64,000 nt of DNA from JAXGZG01 sp040771825 (GCA_040771825.1 JAXGZG010000003.1:62001-126000); one strand, 5' to 3'. Numbered from the stretch's first letter, positions 18,243 through 27,580 are shown. Program-made: numbers and translations. The notes: generated by a model from the letters alone, not told the origin.

Positions 18243-18879
18243 GGTCTACCCTGCCCCTGGTCAGCGTGACCATGCCCTCGGACTGGAGATACTTAAGCAT
18301 CCTTGTTACAACCTCGCGGGCAGTTCCCAGATGGTTTGCGATTCTCTCATGGGTGATCTTGAGGTCATCTGCTCCCTCGATCCGGCTTTCCTCGAGAAGA
18401 AACGCTGCTAGGCGCTTGTCAAGACGCTTCCACATGACCTGTTCCATAAGCCACATGACTTCAGAGAAACGCGACGCCATGATCTTGTTCGTATTGTTGG
18501 CGACCACAGCCGAAGTATCAATCAAATACCGGTAAACATCTGTGGGGATGACCCAAAGTTGGGAGTCCTTCTCGGCTTCGATGTTGACATCAAACTGAAT
18601 GCCAGACATGATGCAGGACGCCGAGAACAAGCATATGTCCCGCTCAAACAGGCGGTAGATGGTTATCTCCTTGCCTTCGTCAGAAAGGATAAGGGCCCGA
18701 ATCTGGCCGGAGCGAATCACGAGCAAACCCACGCAGTCCGGCGAACCGCTATGCAGGATGGTCCCTTTTGGCACGGTTCGCTCCAAAGCGGAGGTTTCCA
18801 GCAGTTTGCGCTGGGAGCGAGACATCTTGCTCCATATGGGAAAGTAATCCGAAATGCCCACGCCGTCCCCCCTAGTCAC
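18205..18879 (-). CDS. Crp/Fnr-family transcriptional regulator
   Basis: A 224-aa regulator with an N-terminal cyclic-nucleotide-binding-type beta barrel (residues about 15-130) and a C-terminal winged helix (about 150-215, ITHERIANHLGTAREVVTRMLKYL as recognition region). Two cysteines in ICLFSASCIM near residue 85 could be redox- or ligand-sensing; there is no N-terminal Fnr-type Fe-S cluster. It is divergent from the persulfide-reductase gene, with two palindromes between them, so it is probably its regulator, perhaps responding to sulfur or redox state. Confidence 0.88.
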   Translation of the reverse strand: MTRGDGVGISDYFPIWSKMSRSQRKLLETSALERTVPKGTILHSGSPDCVGLLVIRSGQIRALILSDEGKEITIYRLFERDICLFSASCIMSGIQFDVNIEAEKDSQLWVIPTDVYRYLIDTSAVVANNTNKIMASRFSEVMWLMEQVMWKRLDKRLAAFLLEESRIEGADDLKITHERIANHLGTAREVVTRMLKYLQSEGMVTLTRGRVDLTDRRKLEALAE

Positions 18880-18971
18880 AGGATATTATACCTGGTTCCG
18901 GTACGCGGCGTCGGTTGTCCCCAACCGGGTTGGCGCAACAAGCCCCATATCCGGAAGATCCCGTGTTGCTG

Positions 18972-19015
18972 TGTGACAAAGTCACAGTAGAAGCCCTCCC
19001 AACACAGTACTGTGT
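18972..19015. promoter_or_regulatory. Two palindromes between Crp/Fnr regulator and persulfide reductase
   Basis: TGTGACAAAGTCACA (18972-18986) is a perfect 6+3+6 inverted repeat resembling a Crp/Fnr operator with a slightly short spacer. ACACAGTACTGTGT (19002-19015) is a perfect 14-base palindrome. They lie 35-78 bases upstream of the GTG start of the reductase and about 90-135 bases upstream of the regulator start, the expected place for operators controlling both genes. Confidence 0.6.
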
Positions 19016-19049
19016 ATTAGTGGAGACACTGAACAGGAGGAGACGCAAC

Positions 19050-21518
19050 GTGAAGAAGGTACTGATCATAGGCGGCGTGGCAGGGGGCGCAAGTTGTGCG
19101 GCGCGGTTGCGCAGACTTGATGAAGAATGCGAAATCATACTGTTTGAGCGAGGCGAGTATATCTCCTACGCCAACTGCGGCTTGCCATACCATATTGGCG
19201 ATGTGATTAAGTCCCGCGACGCCCTTTTGCTGCAGACCCCAGAGGCCATGAACGCCGCGTATAACGTGGACGTTCGGGTGAGGCACGAAGTCGTTGCCAT
19301 CGACAGGGAGAACAAGACTGTGACCGTTCTGCCCACAGATGCGCGCGAAACCTATACCGAAACCTACGACACGCTTGTTATCTCCACGGGCTCGTCACCG
19401 CTTCGCCCTCCTATTCCCGGCATCGATTCGCCGCGTATCCAGACACTTTGGACAGTGCCCGATACCGACCGCATCCGCTCACTTGTTCGAGAGCAGGGCG
19501 TCAAAACCGCTGCAGTAATAGGTGGCGGATTCATTGGTTTGGAGATGGCCGAGAACCTGCGTCACGCCGGGCTTCAAGTGTCCATAGTCGAAATGCTGGA
19601 TCAGGTTATGGCGCCCTTGGACTACGAGATGGCGCAACTTCTTCACGAGAACATCTCCCAAAACGGTGTCCGGCTCTATCTGGGCGACGGTGTCTCATCC
19701 TTCGCCGACACGGGCAAAGGCGTGGACATCACCCTCAAAAGCGGCACGACTCTTGCGGCGGACCTCGTCATTCTTGCAATCGGAGTTAGGCCAAACAGCG
19801 GACTCGCCAAAGACTGCGGCCTGGAGGTGAACTCCCGGGGCGGCGTTGCAGTAGACGAATACCTCCGCACCAGCGACCCAAATATCTACGCCGTGGGCGA
19901 CGTCATCGAAGTCGAGGATCTGATATTCAGGGATCGCACCATGGTCCCGCTGGCAGGTCCCGCCAACAAGCAGGGGCGCATCGCAGCCGACAATATCGCG
20001 GGCGGCAACGAAAAGTACGACGGCACCCAGGGAACGTCGGTGGCTAAGGTGTTCGATCTCACCGTGGCTTCCACCGGAGCAAACGAGAAGACGCTCACAA
20101 GGCGCGGGCTTGTAAGAGGCAAGGATTATGAAAGCCTAATCATCACGCAGAATTCCCACGCCAGCTACTATCCTGGCGCGGTTCCCCTCACCCTTAAGAT
20201 GCTTTTCTCCACAGACGGCCAGCGCATTTACGGTGCCCAGATCGTGGGCAGAGACGGTGTAGACAAGCGCATAGACACCATAGCGGTAACCATGCGTCTT
20301 GGGGGTGGGATCAGGGACCTGAAATCACTGGAGCTTGCCTACGCTCCCCCCTATTCATCGGCCAAAGACCCGGTCAACATGGCTGGCTTCGTAGCAGAAA
20401 ACGTTCTTAACGGTAAGGCAAGTTTTGCCGCCTGGAACGTGGTGGAAAAGAACCCAAGCTCAGTCCTTTTGGACGTGCGTGAGGATGCTGAACTCAAGGT
20501 GTTCAGTCTGCCAAAGACCGTCCACATTCCCCTGGGAGAACTCCGCAAAAGACTCGACGAACTGGACAGGTCCAAGGAGATCGTTGTCTTCTGCACAATT
20601 GGTGTCCGGGCCTATAATGCGGCGCGGATCCTGATGCTGCACGGCTTCAGTAATGTCAAGATCTACCCAGCCGGAGTACGGTTCTATCAGTCCACACACT
20701 ACAAACAGACTGAGGCTGTTTGGACCAACGCTCCTGTTTCTGATATCGGTCACGTGGGTACAAATGACTCCCCGACCATCACTACGCGGATTGATTGTAG
20801 CGGCCAGCAGTGCCCCGGTCCTATCATGACAGTGTTCGAAACCATGAAGGGCATGAAAGATGGCGAGATCCTGGAGATCTCTGTAACCGATACCGGCTTT
20901 GCCAAGGACATCGGCGCGTGGTGCAGGCGCACGGGCAACACGCTTGTGGAGCAAGGAAGGCGTGGAGACTACTATGCGACGGTGGTCAGAAAAGGCGCTG
21001 GCAGCCAAACCGATAAAGCCGGAGATAAGGGGCCGGTTCACGCATCACCCGACGGCAAGTCCATCATCGTATTCTCAGGAGACCTAGACAGAGTGCTGGC
21101 AAGTTTCATAATCGCCAACGGCGCCTTAGCTATGGGGCGGCCCGTGACCATGTTCTTCACCTTCTGGGGGCTTAACGTGCTGCGCAGGCCTGAAAAGCAG
21201 AACGTCAAGAAGTCCTTCCTGGAGTCCGCGTTCGGCTCCATGATGCCGCGAGGTTCTAGCAGGCTTAAGTTGTCCAAGATGAATATGGGCGGTATGGGTA
21301 CAGCTATGATGAAGAAGATCATGCGCGACAAGAACGTGGATTCGCTGGAAACGTTGATTCAGAAATCCATAAAAGCCGGAGTCAAGATAGTCGCGTGCAC
21401 CATGAGCATGGATGTCATGGGCATCAAGAAAGAAGAGCTCATGGACGGTGTAGAACTCGGCGGCGTGGGTGCGTACCTCGGCGACGCAGAGGAGTCCAAC
21501 GTCAACCTGTTCATATAA
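19050..21518 (+). CDS. CoA-disulfide reductase / rhodanese / TusA / DsrE four-domain persulfide protein
   Basis: An 822-aa sulfur-handling fusion. Residues 1-445 are an FAD/NAD(P)H disulfide reductase with GGVAGGASCAARLRR at the N-terminus, the CoADR-type single active cysteine in SYANCGLPYHIGD near residue 43, and an internal GGGFIGLEMAE NAD site. A rhodanese domain follows at about 460-550 with the persulfide cysteine in FCTIGVRAYNAA. A TusA domain at about 575-650 carries the CPGP motif. The C-terminal 160 residues are a DsrE-like domain. It likely reduces polysulfide or CoA persulfide and relays sulfane sulfur. I chose the GTG at 19050, preceded by GGAGGAG; an earlier start adds 45 residues unlike the family. 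Confidence 0.93.
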   Translation: MKKVLIIGGVAGGASCAARLRRLDEECEIILFERGEYISYANCGLPYHIGDVIKSRDALLLQTPEAMNAAYNVDVRVRHEVVAIDRENKTVTVLPTDARETYTETYDTLVISTGSSPLRPPIPGIDSPRIQTLWTVPDTDRIRSLVREQGVKTAAVIGGGFIGLEMAENLRHAGLQVSIVEMLDQVMAPLDYEMAQLLHENISQNGVRLYLGDGVSSFADTGKGVDITLKSGTTLAADLVILAIGVRPNSGLAKDCGLEVNSRGGVAVDEYLRTSDPNIYAVGDVIEVEDLIFRDRTMVPLAGPANKQGRIAADNIAGGNEKYDGTQGTSVAKVFDLTVASTGANEKTLTRRGLVRGKDYESLIITQNSHASYYPGAVPLTLKMLFSTDGQRIYGAQIVGRDGVDKRIDTIAVTMRLGGGIRDLKSLELAYAPPYSSAKDPVNMAGFVAENVLNGKASFAAWNVVEKNPSSVLLDVREDAELKVFSLPKTVHIPLGELRKRLDELDRSKEIVVFCTIGVRAYNAARILMLHGFSNVKIYPAGVRFYQSTHYKQTEAVWTNAPVSDIGHVGTNDSPTITTRIDCSGQQCPGPIMTVFETMKGMKDGEILEISVTDTGFAKDIGAWCRRTGNTLVEQGRRGDYYATVVRKGAGSQTDKAGDKGPVHASPDGKSIIVFSGDLDRVLASFIIANGALAMGRPVTMFFTFWGLNVLRRPEKQNVKKSFLESAFGSMMPRGSSRLKLSKMNMGGMGTAMMKKIMRDKNVDSLETLIQKSIKAGVKIVACTMSMDVMGIKKEELMDGVELGGVGAYLGDAEESNVNLFI

Positions 21519-21548
21519 TTATTCAGTTGCTTGCCCCGCGCCTTGAGT

Positions 21549-21567
21549 CCGGCCAGAGAGCGGCCGG
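21549..21567. terminator. GC hairpin between convergent genes
   Basis: CCGGCC and GGCCGG form a 6-bp stem with a 7-base loop, 30 bases after the persulfide-reductase stop and before the convergent YtaF-like gene. No T tract follows, so this is a weak candidate. Confidence 0.35.
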
Positions 21568-21688
21568 GCTTAGGGCTTGGGGCGGCACGAGGCTATGGAA
21601 CCGACACTGCTTTGGCTTGGTGGGCGTACGAACCCTAGACTAGATCGTGGTGAGCGAATCACCCGACCCGCACGAGCTCCGTCAGCAG

Positions 21689-22333
21689 TCATCTTACCAT
21701 TAAGCCGAAGAAAGCGGCGCATACCAGCACCGCTCCAGACAAGATGCCCGCCATACGCTCGGTTACCCGGGAACTTGCCATCTGACCCAAACGCCATCCA
21801 ACCCAGATAGCGAGCAGACTTAGTGCGCCCATGCTGAGGGACGTAAGGATGGTGGGAAGTCCGATCAGCCCGGCAGGCACTCCGTTGGCGATGTTGTTCA
21901 GTGCCAGCGCCGCCCCTAGGGACAACGCTTCCTTGGCATCGATGGTTCCAGACTGGTCTCTGTCGGCCTTCAAAGGTTCTTTGAGAATGTAGAGAACCAG
22001 GCCAAGAGAAGACAGTCTGAAACAGCATATCTGGCGGGGTAAACCGTCCGCGGGAGGAGCGTATCTTTCAAGGAACGCTTTCAGCAGGATCCATAATCCC
22101 ATGCCGGCTAACACGCATGCCCCAGCAACTCTAGCTAGTCCGGAATCCACCATGTTGGCTGCCAAATGGCCAAGCCATATGGATAACCCGCTCGCTATGG
22201 CGGACACAGACGCAATAACCGCATTTGCCGCAAGGGATGTCTTCGTCCCGGCTATACCGTATGCGATGCCTACGCCCAGGTTATCCAGATTGGACGCAAC
22301 GCTGAAGACGATGACTGTGAATAGAGTTGACAG
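21689..22333 (-). CDS. YtaF-like sporulation membrane protein (MntP superfamily)
   Basis: A polytopic membrane protein of the MntP/YtaF superfamily. The central ADRDQSGTIDAKEALSLGAAL segment matches YtaF, and six hydrophobic segments are expected. The first in-frame ATG (22207) would miss a well-conserved N-terminal segment: reading the same frame upstream gives SNLDNLGVGIAYGIAG, the family's first membrane helix, so the gene must start near 22330. No ATG, GTG or TTG is in frame there; a CTG at 22333 or a frameshift in the adjacent G7 run are possibilities. YtaF has been linked to sporulation in Bacillus. The convergent neighbour is unrelated. Confidence 0.7.
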   Translation of the reverse strand: MSTLFTVIVFSVASNLDNLGVGIAYGIAGTKTSLAANAVIASVSAIASGLSIWLGHLAANMVDSGLARVAGACVLAGMGLWILLKAFLERYAPPADGLPRQICCFRLSSLGLVLYILKEPLKADRDQSGTIDAKEALSLGAALALNNIANGVPAGLIGLPTILTSLSMGALSLLAIWVGWRLGQMASSRVTERMAGILSGAVLVCAAFFGLMVR

Positions 22334-22809
22334 AGCCGTAGAGAAGCCCCCCCTCTTTGGGCCACACGCGTGGTCGTACGAGTATCCTACGGGAGTAGCC
22401 TATGTAAACTGGGAGCAGTGGGTTACCGGGATGGGGGAGTCCAGGTTCATCGGTTGGCTGTCTTCCTTCTGGATCAAGTAATCTGGGGAGCCCTTCAGAA
22501 AAGCCTCACTGCAAACGAGCAAATTCGCGATCTCATTCTAGCCTTCAGACAAATAGGCAGGAATCAACGACTCATGCGCCGAAAATTGACTTTTGTCAGT
22601 CCAAAAACTTCCATCGTGTCGAATCATTTTGCGGCAAAAGGCAATCTCGCTCGCCCTCAAACGATTTTCTCGGACCAGGAACTCTTGACCCGAACAAGTG
22701 TCCCCCACACTGTGTGACGGGGTGCCCAATCTACAATCCAGAACAGGGGGAAGCCTTGGCGCGCTAGGTCAAGTTCCTTGCGCTCCAACAAGAAGACAAA
22801 ATAGGAGAG
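22334..22809. other. Intergenic region upstream of the cas operon
   Basis: About 475 bases between the divergent YtaF-like gene and cas3. It should contain the cas promoter. The notable content is the shared 29-bp element at 22692-22720, with TTGACC just before it (22685-22690) that could be a -35 box; no convincing -10 box follows at the right distance. Short open frames here have no support. Confidence 0.5.
22692..22720 (+). promoter_or_regulatory. LexA-like half site plus CACACTGTGTGACGG element upstream of cas3
   Basis: The sequence GAACAAGTGTCC is one base from a Gram-positive LexA box (GAAC-N4-GTTC) and is followed by CCCACACTGTGTGACGG. The whole 29-bp element is repeated with 26/29 identity upstream of the DUF932 gene (63910-63882, minus strand), in the same orientation relative to the downstream gene. 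Its position 90-120 bases upstream of cas3 suggests a regulatory role, but the LexA half is imperfect here. Confidence 0.4.
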
Positions 22810-22818
22810 GTGAATTGC

Positions 22819-25368
22819 TTGACAGAATTATCCAGTCGAAAACTGGAATTCGATCTGTTGTTCCAAAAAGCCACCACGCACAGGCCATACAACTACCAGC
22901 GTAAGTTGGCGCTAGGGGAAACACTGCCTGAGGCCGTGGTGGTGCCGACCGGAGCGGGCAAAACAGCTGCTGTGATTATGGCGTGGATTTGGCGAAGACG
23001 ATTCGCTTCAGAAACGGTCCGGCAAGCCACCCCAAGACGCCTTATTGTCTGTCTACCCATGCGCACCCTAGTAAGCCAAACAGCCGATGTTGCACGGGAT
23101 TGTCTCTCCAATCTCGGTCTTCTTGCCAGCAATAAGGGTCATGACAGCGACTCAGTATCTGTCCACACTATCATGGGCGGAGAAGCTGATGATTCTTGGG
23201 CCCGATCCCCTGAGCGCGACGCTATTCTTGTGGGTACGCAAGATATGTTGTTGTCTAGGGCGCTGAATCGCGGCTACGGAACCAGCCGGTTCCGTTGGCC
23301 TGCACTTTTTGGCCTTCTTAACAACGATAGCCTTTGGGTGTTCGACGAGATACAGTTGATGGGTTCCGGCTTGTATACCTCGGTTCAGATTCAGGCATTT
23401 CGAGAGATCTACGGAGTCTTTGGCCCCACCAGAAGCATCTGGATGTCTGCCACGGCGGAGCCAAAGTGGTTGGGAACGGTCAACCGTCTAGCACCCCCGC
23501 AGAACAGCATCCTTATGCTGACAGATGAGGATGTCAGCGGACCTCTAAGAAAGAGACTCACTTGCCAGAAACGGCTTCGAAAAGGAACACCTGCTCTTGT
23601 CAAAGGCTTGTCTCTCTATGCTTCAGAAGTAGCCCGCATGGTTGCCGGAAACCATCTTCCAGGCAGCCTCACGCTAGTTGTCGTCAACACTGTGGAACGG
23701 GCTACTGCCATCTACCACGCTCTATCCAAACTCAAGCCACCTGCTCCCGCAGACTTAATGCTGCTGCATTCGCGCTTCCGGCCCATAGAGCGCGCCAAAA
23801 GAGAGGAGGAACTGAAAACCGATCCTACCTTTGGCGGCAAAGGCAGGATCGTGGTGTCAACTCAGGTAGTTGAGGCCGGCATGGATATCGATGCCGCAAC
23901 GCTTGTGACGGAAATTGCCCCCTGGGGGTCCATGGTCCAACGTTTTGGGCGCACCAACCGAGCCGGTAATTTCCAGGCAGCGGATATCATATGGATCGAC
24001 CTACCCGATTCGTCGGCCGAACCGTATCTTGCCGAAGATATTGTGCGATCTCGGCAACTGCTGCTGCATCTTGAGGGGAATTCCGTGGCACCTGCCGATC
24101 TACCGAAGGTTCCTCTCAAGCAAGAGACCAGATTCGCCCTGAGACGGCGAGACTTCGACGAGCTTTTTGATACAACTCCAGATATCGGTGGAGCCATCAT
24201 CGACGTATCTAGGTTTGTCAGAGGACAAGATGACCCCGATGTCCGAGTGTTCTGGAGAGAATGGAAAGGGCATAGACCTCCGCCGCAGATGCCTGCACCA
24301 GACAAGCGCGAAGTCTGTTCTGTGCCGGCTTACGAGGTAAAAAGACTTCTGGACAGAGTTTCTGACAGGTGGTCCCTCTGGCGGTGGAATCACGTCGATG
24401 GCGTCTGGGGCACCGTTCGGTCCCAAGACGTCGTTCCAGGTCAAGACTACATGATCCCCTCGTCGGCTGGTGGATATGCCGACCAAGAAGGTTGGAATCC
24501 GGCCGTCAGAGACCCCGTCAGCGACGTTCGCGTATCTGACGCATCGGCTCCAGACAGCATCGCAAGGGGTTATGACTACGCCAAAGAGTGGGTTTCCCTC
24601 AGCGTTCACTCCCGTGACGTGGCGGAAAGCATAAAGGGTCTGCTAACGGCTCTTTCATCTATAGACCACGATACAGCAACGGCTCTGGAAGTTGCCGCCA
24701 TATGGCACGACGTGGGAAAGGCTCATCATGTCTTTCAGGAGGCGATGCTGGCATCGCTGGAAGACATCGACAGACCGAGCCAACAAGGCTTTGTGGCAAA
24801 GCGGCCAGGCAGGTTCAAGCGAACCAAGTACTCAAGGCCGCTCTTCCGTCATGAACTGGCAAGTACCCTAGCTGTCCTCAAGCATCTCAACGATCCGCTT
24901 GTCGCTTACTTGGTGGCATCCCACCACGGGAAAGTAAGGGGTACCATTCGGGCGTTACCAGCAGAGAGACGGCCGTCTCATGGACGCAGGTTCGCTATGG
25001 GCGTGTGGGAGGGTGACGAGCTCCCGGCTGTGGATCTTGGTGGCCTACTGGTGCCAAAGACCGTGCTAGACCTGGAATCAATGGAACTAGGACTCAGCGC
25101 GTCGGGTACCGCGTCTTGGTTTGAGCAGGTGGCCGGACTCGTTCATGGGAAGGACTTAGGGCCTCTCAGATTAGCGTACCTTGAGGCCTTACTAGTGGCC
25201 GCAGACTGGGCAGCCAGCGCCGAAGAAGGAGGTGATAAGGCAGATGCAGACGAGTATTCAGAAGGCATTACCGATGGATTGCCAGAAGACGCAGCAGACG
25301 ATTGTGGAGAAATCTCAGGAGATAGTCTCGAAGATGACGACGGCGAACAAAAAGACAGTCCGGAATAG
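22819..25368 (+). CDS. cas3: Cas3 helicase-nuclease, type I-G (helicase then HD)
   Basis: Unwinds and degrades target DNA after Cascade binding. The superfamily 2 helicase comes first: Walker A VPTGAGKTAAV near residue 36, DEIQ box in WVFDEIQLMG near 175, motif III SATAEP near 215, and motif VI FGRTNRAG near 380. The HD nuclease is C-terminal, with AIWHDVGKAHHVFQEAM near 630, LFRHELAST and VASHHGK. The helicase-then-HD order is characteristic of the I-U/I-G Cas3 variant. A GTG at 22810 sits inside the AGGAGAGG ribosome site, so the TTG at 22819 is the better start. The C-terminus is very acidic. First gene of the cas operon. Confidence 0.93.
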   Translation: MTELSSRKLEFDLLFQKATTHRPYNYQRKLALGETLPEAVVVPTGAGKTAAVIMAWIWRRRFASETVRQATPRRLIVCLPMRTLVSQTADVARDCLSNLGLLASNKGHDSDSVSVHTIMGGEADDSWARSPERDAILVGTQDMLLSRALNRGYGTSRFRWPALFGLLNNDSLWVFDEIQLMGSGLYTSVQIQAFREIYGVFGPTRSIWMSATAEPKWLGTVNRLAPPQNSILMLTDEDVSGPLRKRLTCQKRLRKGTPALVKGLSLYASEVARMVAGNHLPGSLTLVVVNTVERATAIYHALSKLKPPAPADLMLLHSRFRPIERAKREEELKTDPTFGGKGRIVVSTQVVEAGMDIDAATLVTEIAPWGSMVQRFGRTNRAGNFQAADIIWIDLPDSSAEPYLAEDIVRSRQLLLHLEGNSVAPADLPKVPLKQETRFALRRRDFDELFDTTPDIGGAIIDVSRFVRGQDDPDVRVFWREWKGHRPPPQMPAPDKREVCSVPAYEVKRLLDRVSDRWSLWRWNHVDGVWGTVRSQDVVPGQDYMIPSSAGGYADQEGWNPAVRDPVSDVRVSDASAPDSIARGYDYAKEWVSLSVHSRDVAESIKGLLTALSSIDHDTATALEVAAIWHDVGKAHHVFQEAMLASLEDIDRPSQQGFVAKRPGRFKRTKYSRPLFRHELASTLAVLKHLNDPLVAYLVASHHGKVRGTIRALPAERRPSHGRRFAMGVWEGDELPAVDLGGLLVPKTVLDLESMELGLSASGTASWFEQVAGLVHGKDLGPLRLAYLEALLVAADWAASAEEGGDKADADEYSEGITDGLPEDAADDCGEISGDSLEDDDGEQKDSPE

Positions 25369-25375
25369 CAATGTG

Positions 25376-27568
25376 ATGCTATCTGGTTGCATGCCGTCAC
25401 CGTTATCCTCCTATCTCAAGGGATTAGGGGTTTTCCGGATAGTGTCAGAACAAGCGGATCCTTGTGCCCGAGCAATATGGCATAGGGAATCTCTGGTGAT
25501 ATCTTCCTGCCTAGACGAGAACGCGCTCATCACTTTCCTAATGGACCAGTACCGCCCAACTCCGATCATTGCCCCATGGAATGGCGGGTCAGGGTTCTGG
25601 GGCAAAAAGTCGTCAACTGAGACTCTAGCGAAGATCGTGGCAAGCACGAACCCACAGATGGAGCAGTTTCAAGCCGCCGTAAGAGCCGTGCAAGAGACCA
25701 TAGCTAATCTAGGACTCGTGAATAAGCCTGACAGAAAGCAGAAGCTGGACTTGATGCGTACATGCAGGGCCTCGGTGCCCGACGAAGCAGTCCAGTGGCT
25801 CGACGCGGCATTTGTTCTCAGTGAAGATAAGGCCCGATATCCTGCGCTTCTAGGGACTGGAGCAAATGATGGCAACATGGACTTCACTGCCAATTTCATG
25901 CATAATCTCACTGTTATCCTTGACCTCAACCCAGAGGTAGGAAGAACGGGCGCTGTAAAACCTAAAGGTAGAAGACGGCCCGCCTACGATATGACAGTGT
26001 CAGAGGGATTTTTGAGGGACTCTCTGTTCGGGAGTTCCACAACGCCCTTGGCCAATACTGCCATCGGACAATTCAACCCCGGGGCCGTGGGAGGCCCCAA
26101 CGCCACAAGAGGTTTTGAGGCGGGCACCCTCTTGAACCCGTGGGACTACGTCCTCGCCCTCGAAGGTAGCCTCATGTTCGCCGGGTCTATCGTGTGGAGA
26201 CTAGGCACGTCTTCGTACGGGATGGCTGCTTTCCCCTTTTCAGTTAACCCTTCAGCAGCAGGTCTAGGTTCTGTTAGCCAAGATGGAGGAGAAGCAAGGG
26301 CAGAGACGTGGGTCCCTCTGTGGGATAGGCCAGCTTCCTACATCGAATTGCAGCGTCTATTCGCTGAGGGACGAGCACAGGTCGCAGGTCGGCGCGCCAG
26401 AAACGGAACCGATTTCGTGAGAGCAGTAGCGGGCCTTGGAGTAGATAGAGGAGTAGGGAGTTTCGTTCGCTACGGGTTCATGAAACGAAGTGGCTTGTCT
26501 TACCTGAGCGTGCCACTCGGTCGGTTCCACGTCGCCGAACGTTCAGCTGTCAACCTTATTGCGGACCTAGACCCCTGGCTCGATTCCCTTCGAAGATTAG
26601 CAAGCGATTCAAAAGGCCCCGGTACCTACAGGCGGGCCCTTCGACAAGTCGAGGATGCAGTGTTCGATTATTGCACCAACGGGAGAGCGTCTGAGCTTTT
26701 GGACTTGCTCGCCGCCGTGGGTCGAGCCGAACGAGCCGTGGCAGTTGGCAGCAAAAGCAAAAAACCGCCTAGGCCCCTTGCCCGCCTCAGCAGCTCCTGG
26801 ATCGACGAGTGCGGCGATTCTCTGGAGTTCAGGTTGGCTCTTAGCCTAGCTTCAATTAGTCACCCTGCAATCGGACGTTTTCGGAGCAATCTGCAACCTG
26901 TTGCGTTGGAGAAAGGCAGATGGAAGTGGGCAGATGACACTTCGGCAACGCCATATGGAGCCGAGTTGATAAGAGGACTAGAGGATATTCTTGAGAACAG
27001 AATACGATACGGTATAAGAGAAGGACTTCAGGCCGTACCCCTGGACTCGATCTACACAGTATCCCCTGCTGAAGTGGGCTTGTTCCTCGCCGGGCACACA
27101 GATGATAGTCTATTACTCGACTTGCTTTGGGCCGTGACCGCCATAAGCTCGGACATGAAAGCCCTCGGTGATCTGGCCCAGAAACACAGTTATCCCAGAC
27201 GAGACTTGACGCAAGTACCTCGTGCGTATGCTATGCTGAAACTTCTAATGCTTCCCTCAGACTCAGTCGCTCAGCTAGCGCCCGCCGGTAGTGACACTTC
27301 AACTCGCTTTGTGATACGCCCGGAACCGTCGATCCTCTCTGCCCTTCGCGCGGGCAGGCTAGACACGGCTACCAGGATAGCAGTCAGACGGCTGAGGTCA
27401 GTTGGGATGATGCCGGTAGCGTCAGGACGCCAGGGGCAGATGACAGTGCCAGGTTTTGTGCTTCCGCCAACCCACCAAAGACGCTTGGCAGCCTCCCTCC
27501 TGTTCCCAGTGAACAACGTAAGACATTTGGCACAGCTTGTGCTCCTTCCGTCCGAAGACTCTCGATAA
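25376..27568 (+). CDS. csx17: Csx17, large-subunit-type protein of type I-G Cascade
   Basis: A 730-aa protein that begins LSGCMPSPLSSYLKGLGVFRIVSEQ, the signature start of Csx17 proteins of subtype I-U/I-G, where it is proposed to act as the Cas8-like large subunit in target recognition. A central NPWDYVLALEGSLMFAGS and later SEG/GVDRGVGSFVRYG segments are also family-typical. I place the start at ATG 25376 (GTG 25373 is adjacent) because the open frame further upstream overlaps cas3 and does not resemble the family. The gap to cas3 is 7 bases, so translation is probably coupled. Confidence 0.88.
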   Translation: MLSGCMPSPLSSYLKGLGVFRIVSEQADPCARAIWHRESLVISSCLDENALITFLMDQYRPTPIIAPWNGGSGFWGKKSSTETLAKIVASTNPQMEQFQAAVRAVQETIANLGLVNKPDRKQKLDLMRTCRASVPDEAVQWLDAAFVLSEDKARYPALLGTGANDGNMDFTANFMHNLTVILDLNPEVGRTGAVKPKGRRRPAYDMTVSEGFLRDSLFGSSTTPLANTAIGQFNPGAVGGPNATRGFEAGTLLNPWDYVLALEGSLMFAGSIVWRLGTSSYGMAAFPFSVNPSAAGLGSVSQDGGEARAETWVPLWDRPASYIELQRLFAEGRAQVAGRRARNGTDFVRAVAGLGVDRGVGSFVRYGFMKRSGLSYLSVPLGRFHVAERSAVNLIADLDPWLDSLRRLASDSKGPGTYRRALRQVEDAVFDYCTNGRASELLDLLAAVGRAERAVAVGSKSKKPPRPLARLSSSWIDECGDSLEFRLALSLASISHPAIGRFRSNLQPVALEKGRWKWADDTSATPYGAELIRGLEDILENRIRYGIREGLQAVPLDSIYTVSPAEVGLFLAGHTDDSLLLDLLWAVTAISSDMKALGDLAQKHSYPRRDLTQVPRAYAMLKLLMLPSDSVAQLAPAGSDTSTRFVIRPEPSILSALRAGRLDTATRIAVRRLRSVGMMPVASGRQGQMTVPGFVLPPTHQRRLAASLLFPVNNVRHLAQLVLLPSEDSR

Positions 27569-27580
27569 CGAGAAAGGTGA

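Noticed and set aside
22101..22481. 126-residue plus-strand frame opposite the YtaF-like gene
   Set aside because: Reverse-strand shadow of a recognisable membrane protein gene.
25232..25375. Upstream extension of csx17 into cas3
   Set aside because: Family proteins begin at LSGC-P-PL; the extension is cas3 sequence read in another frame.
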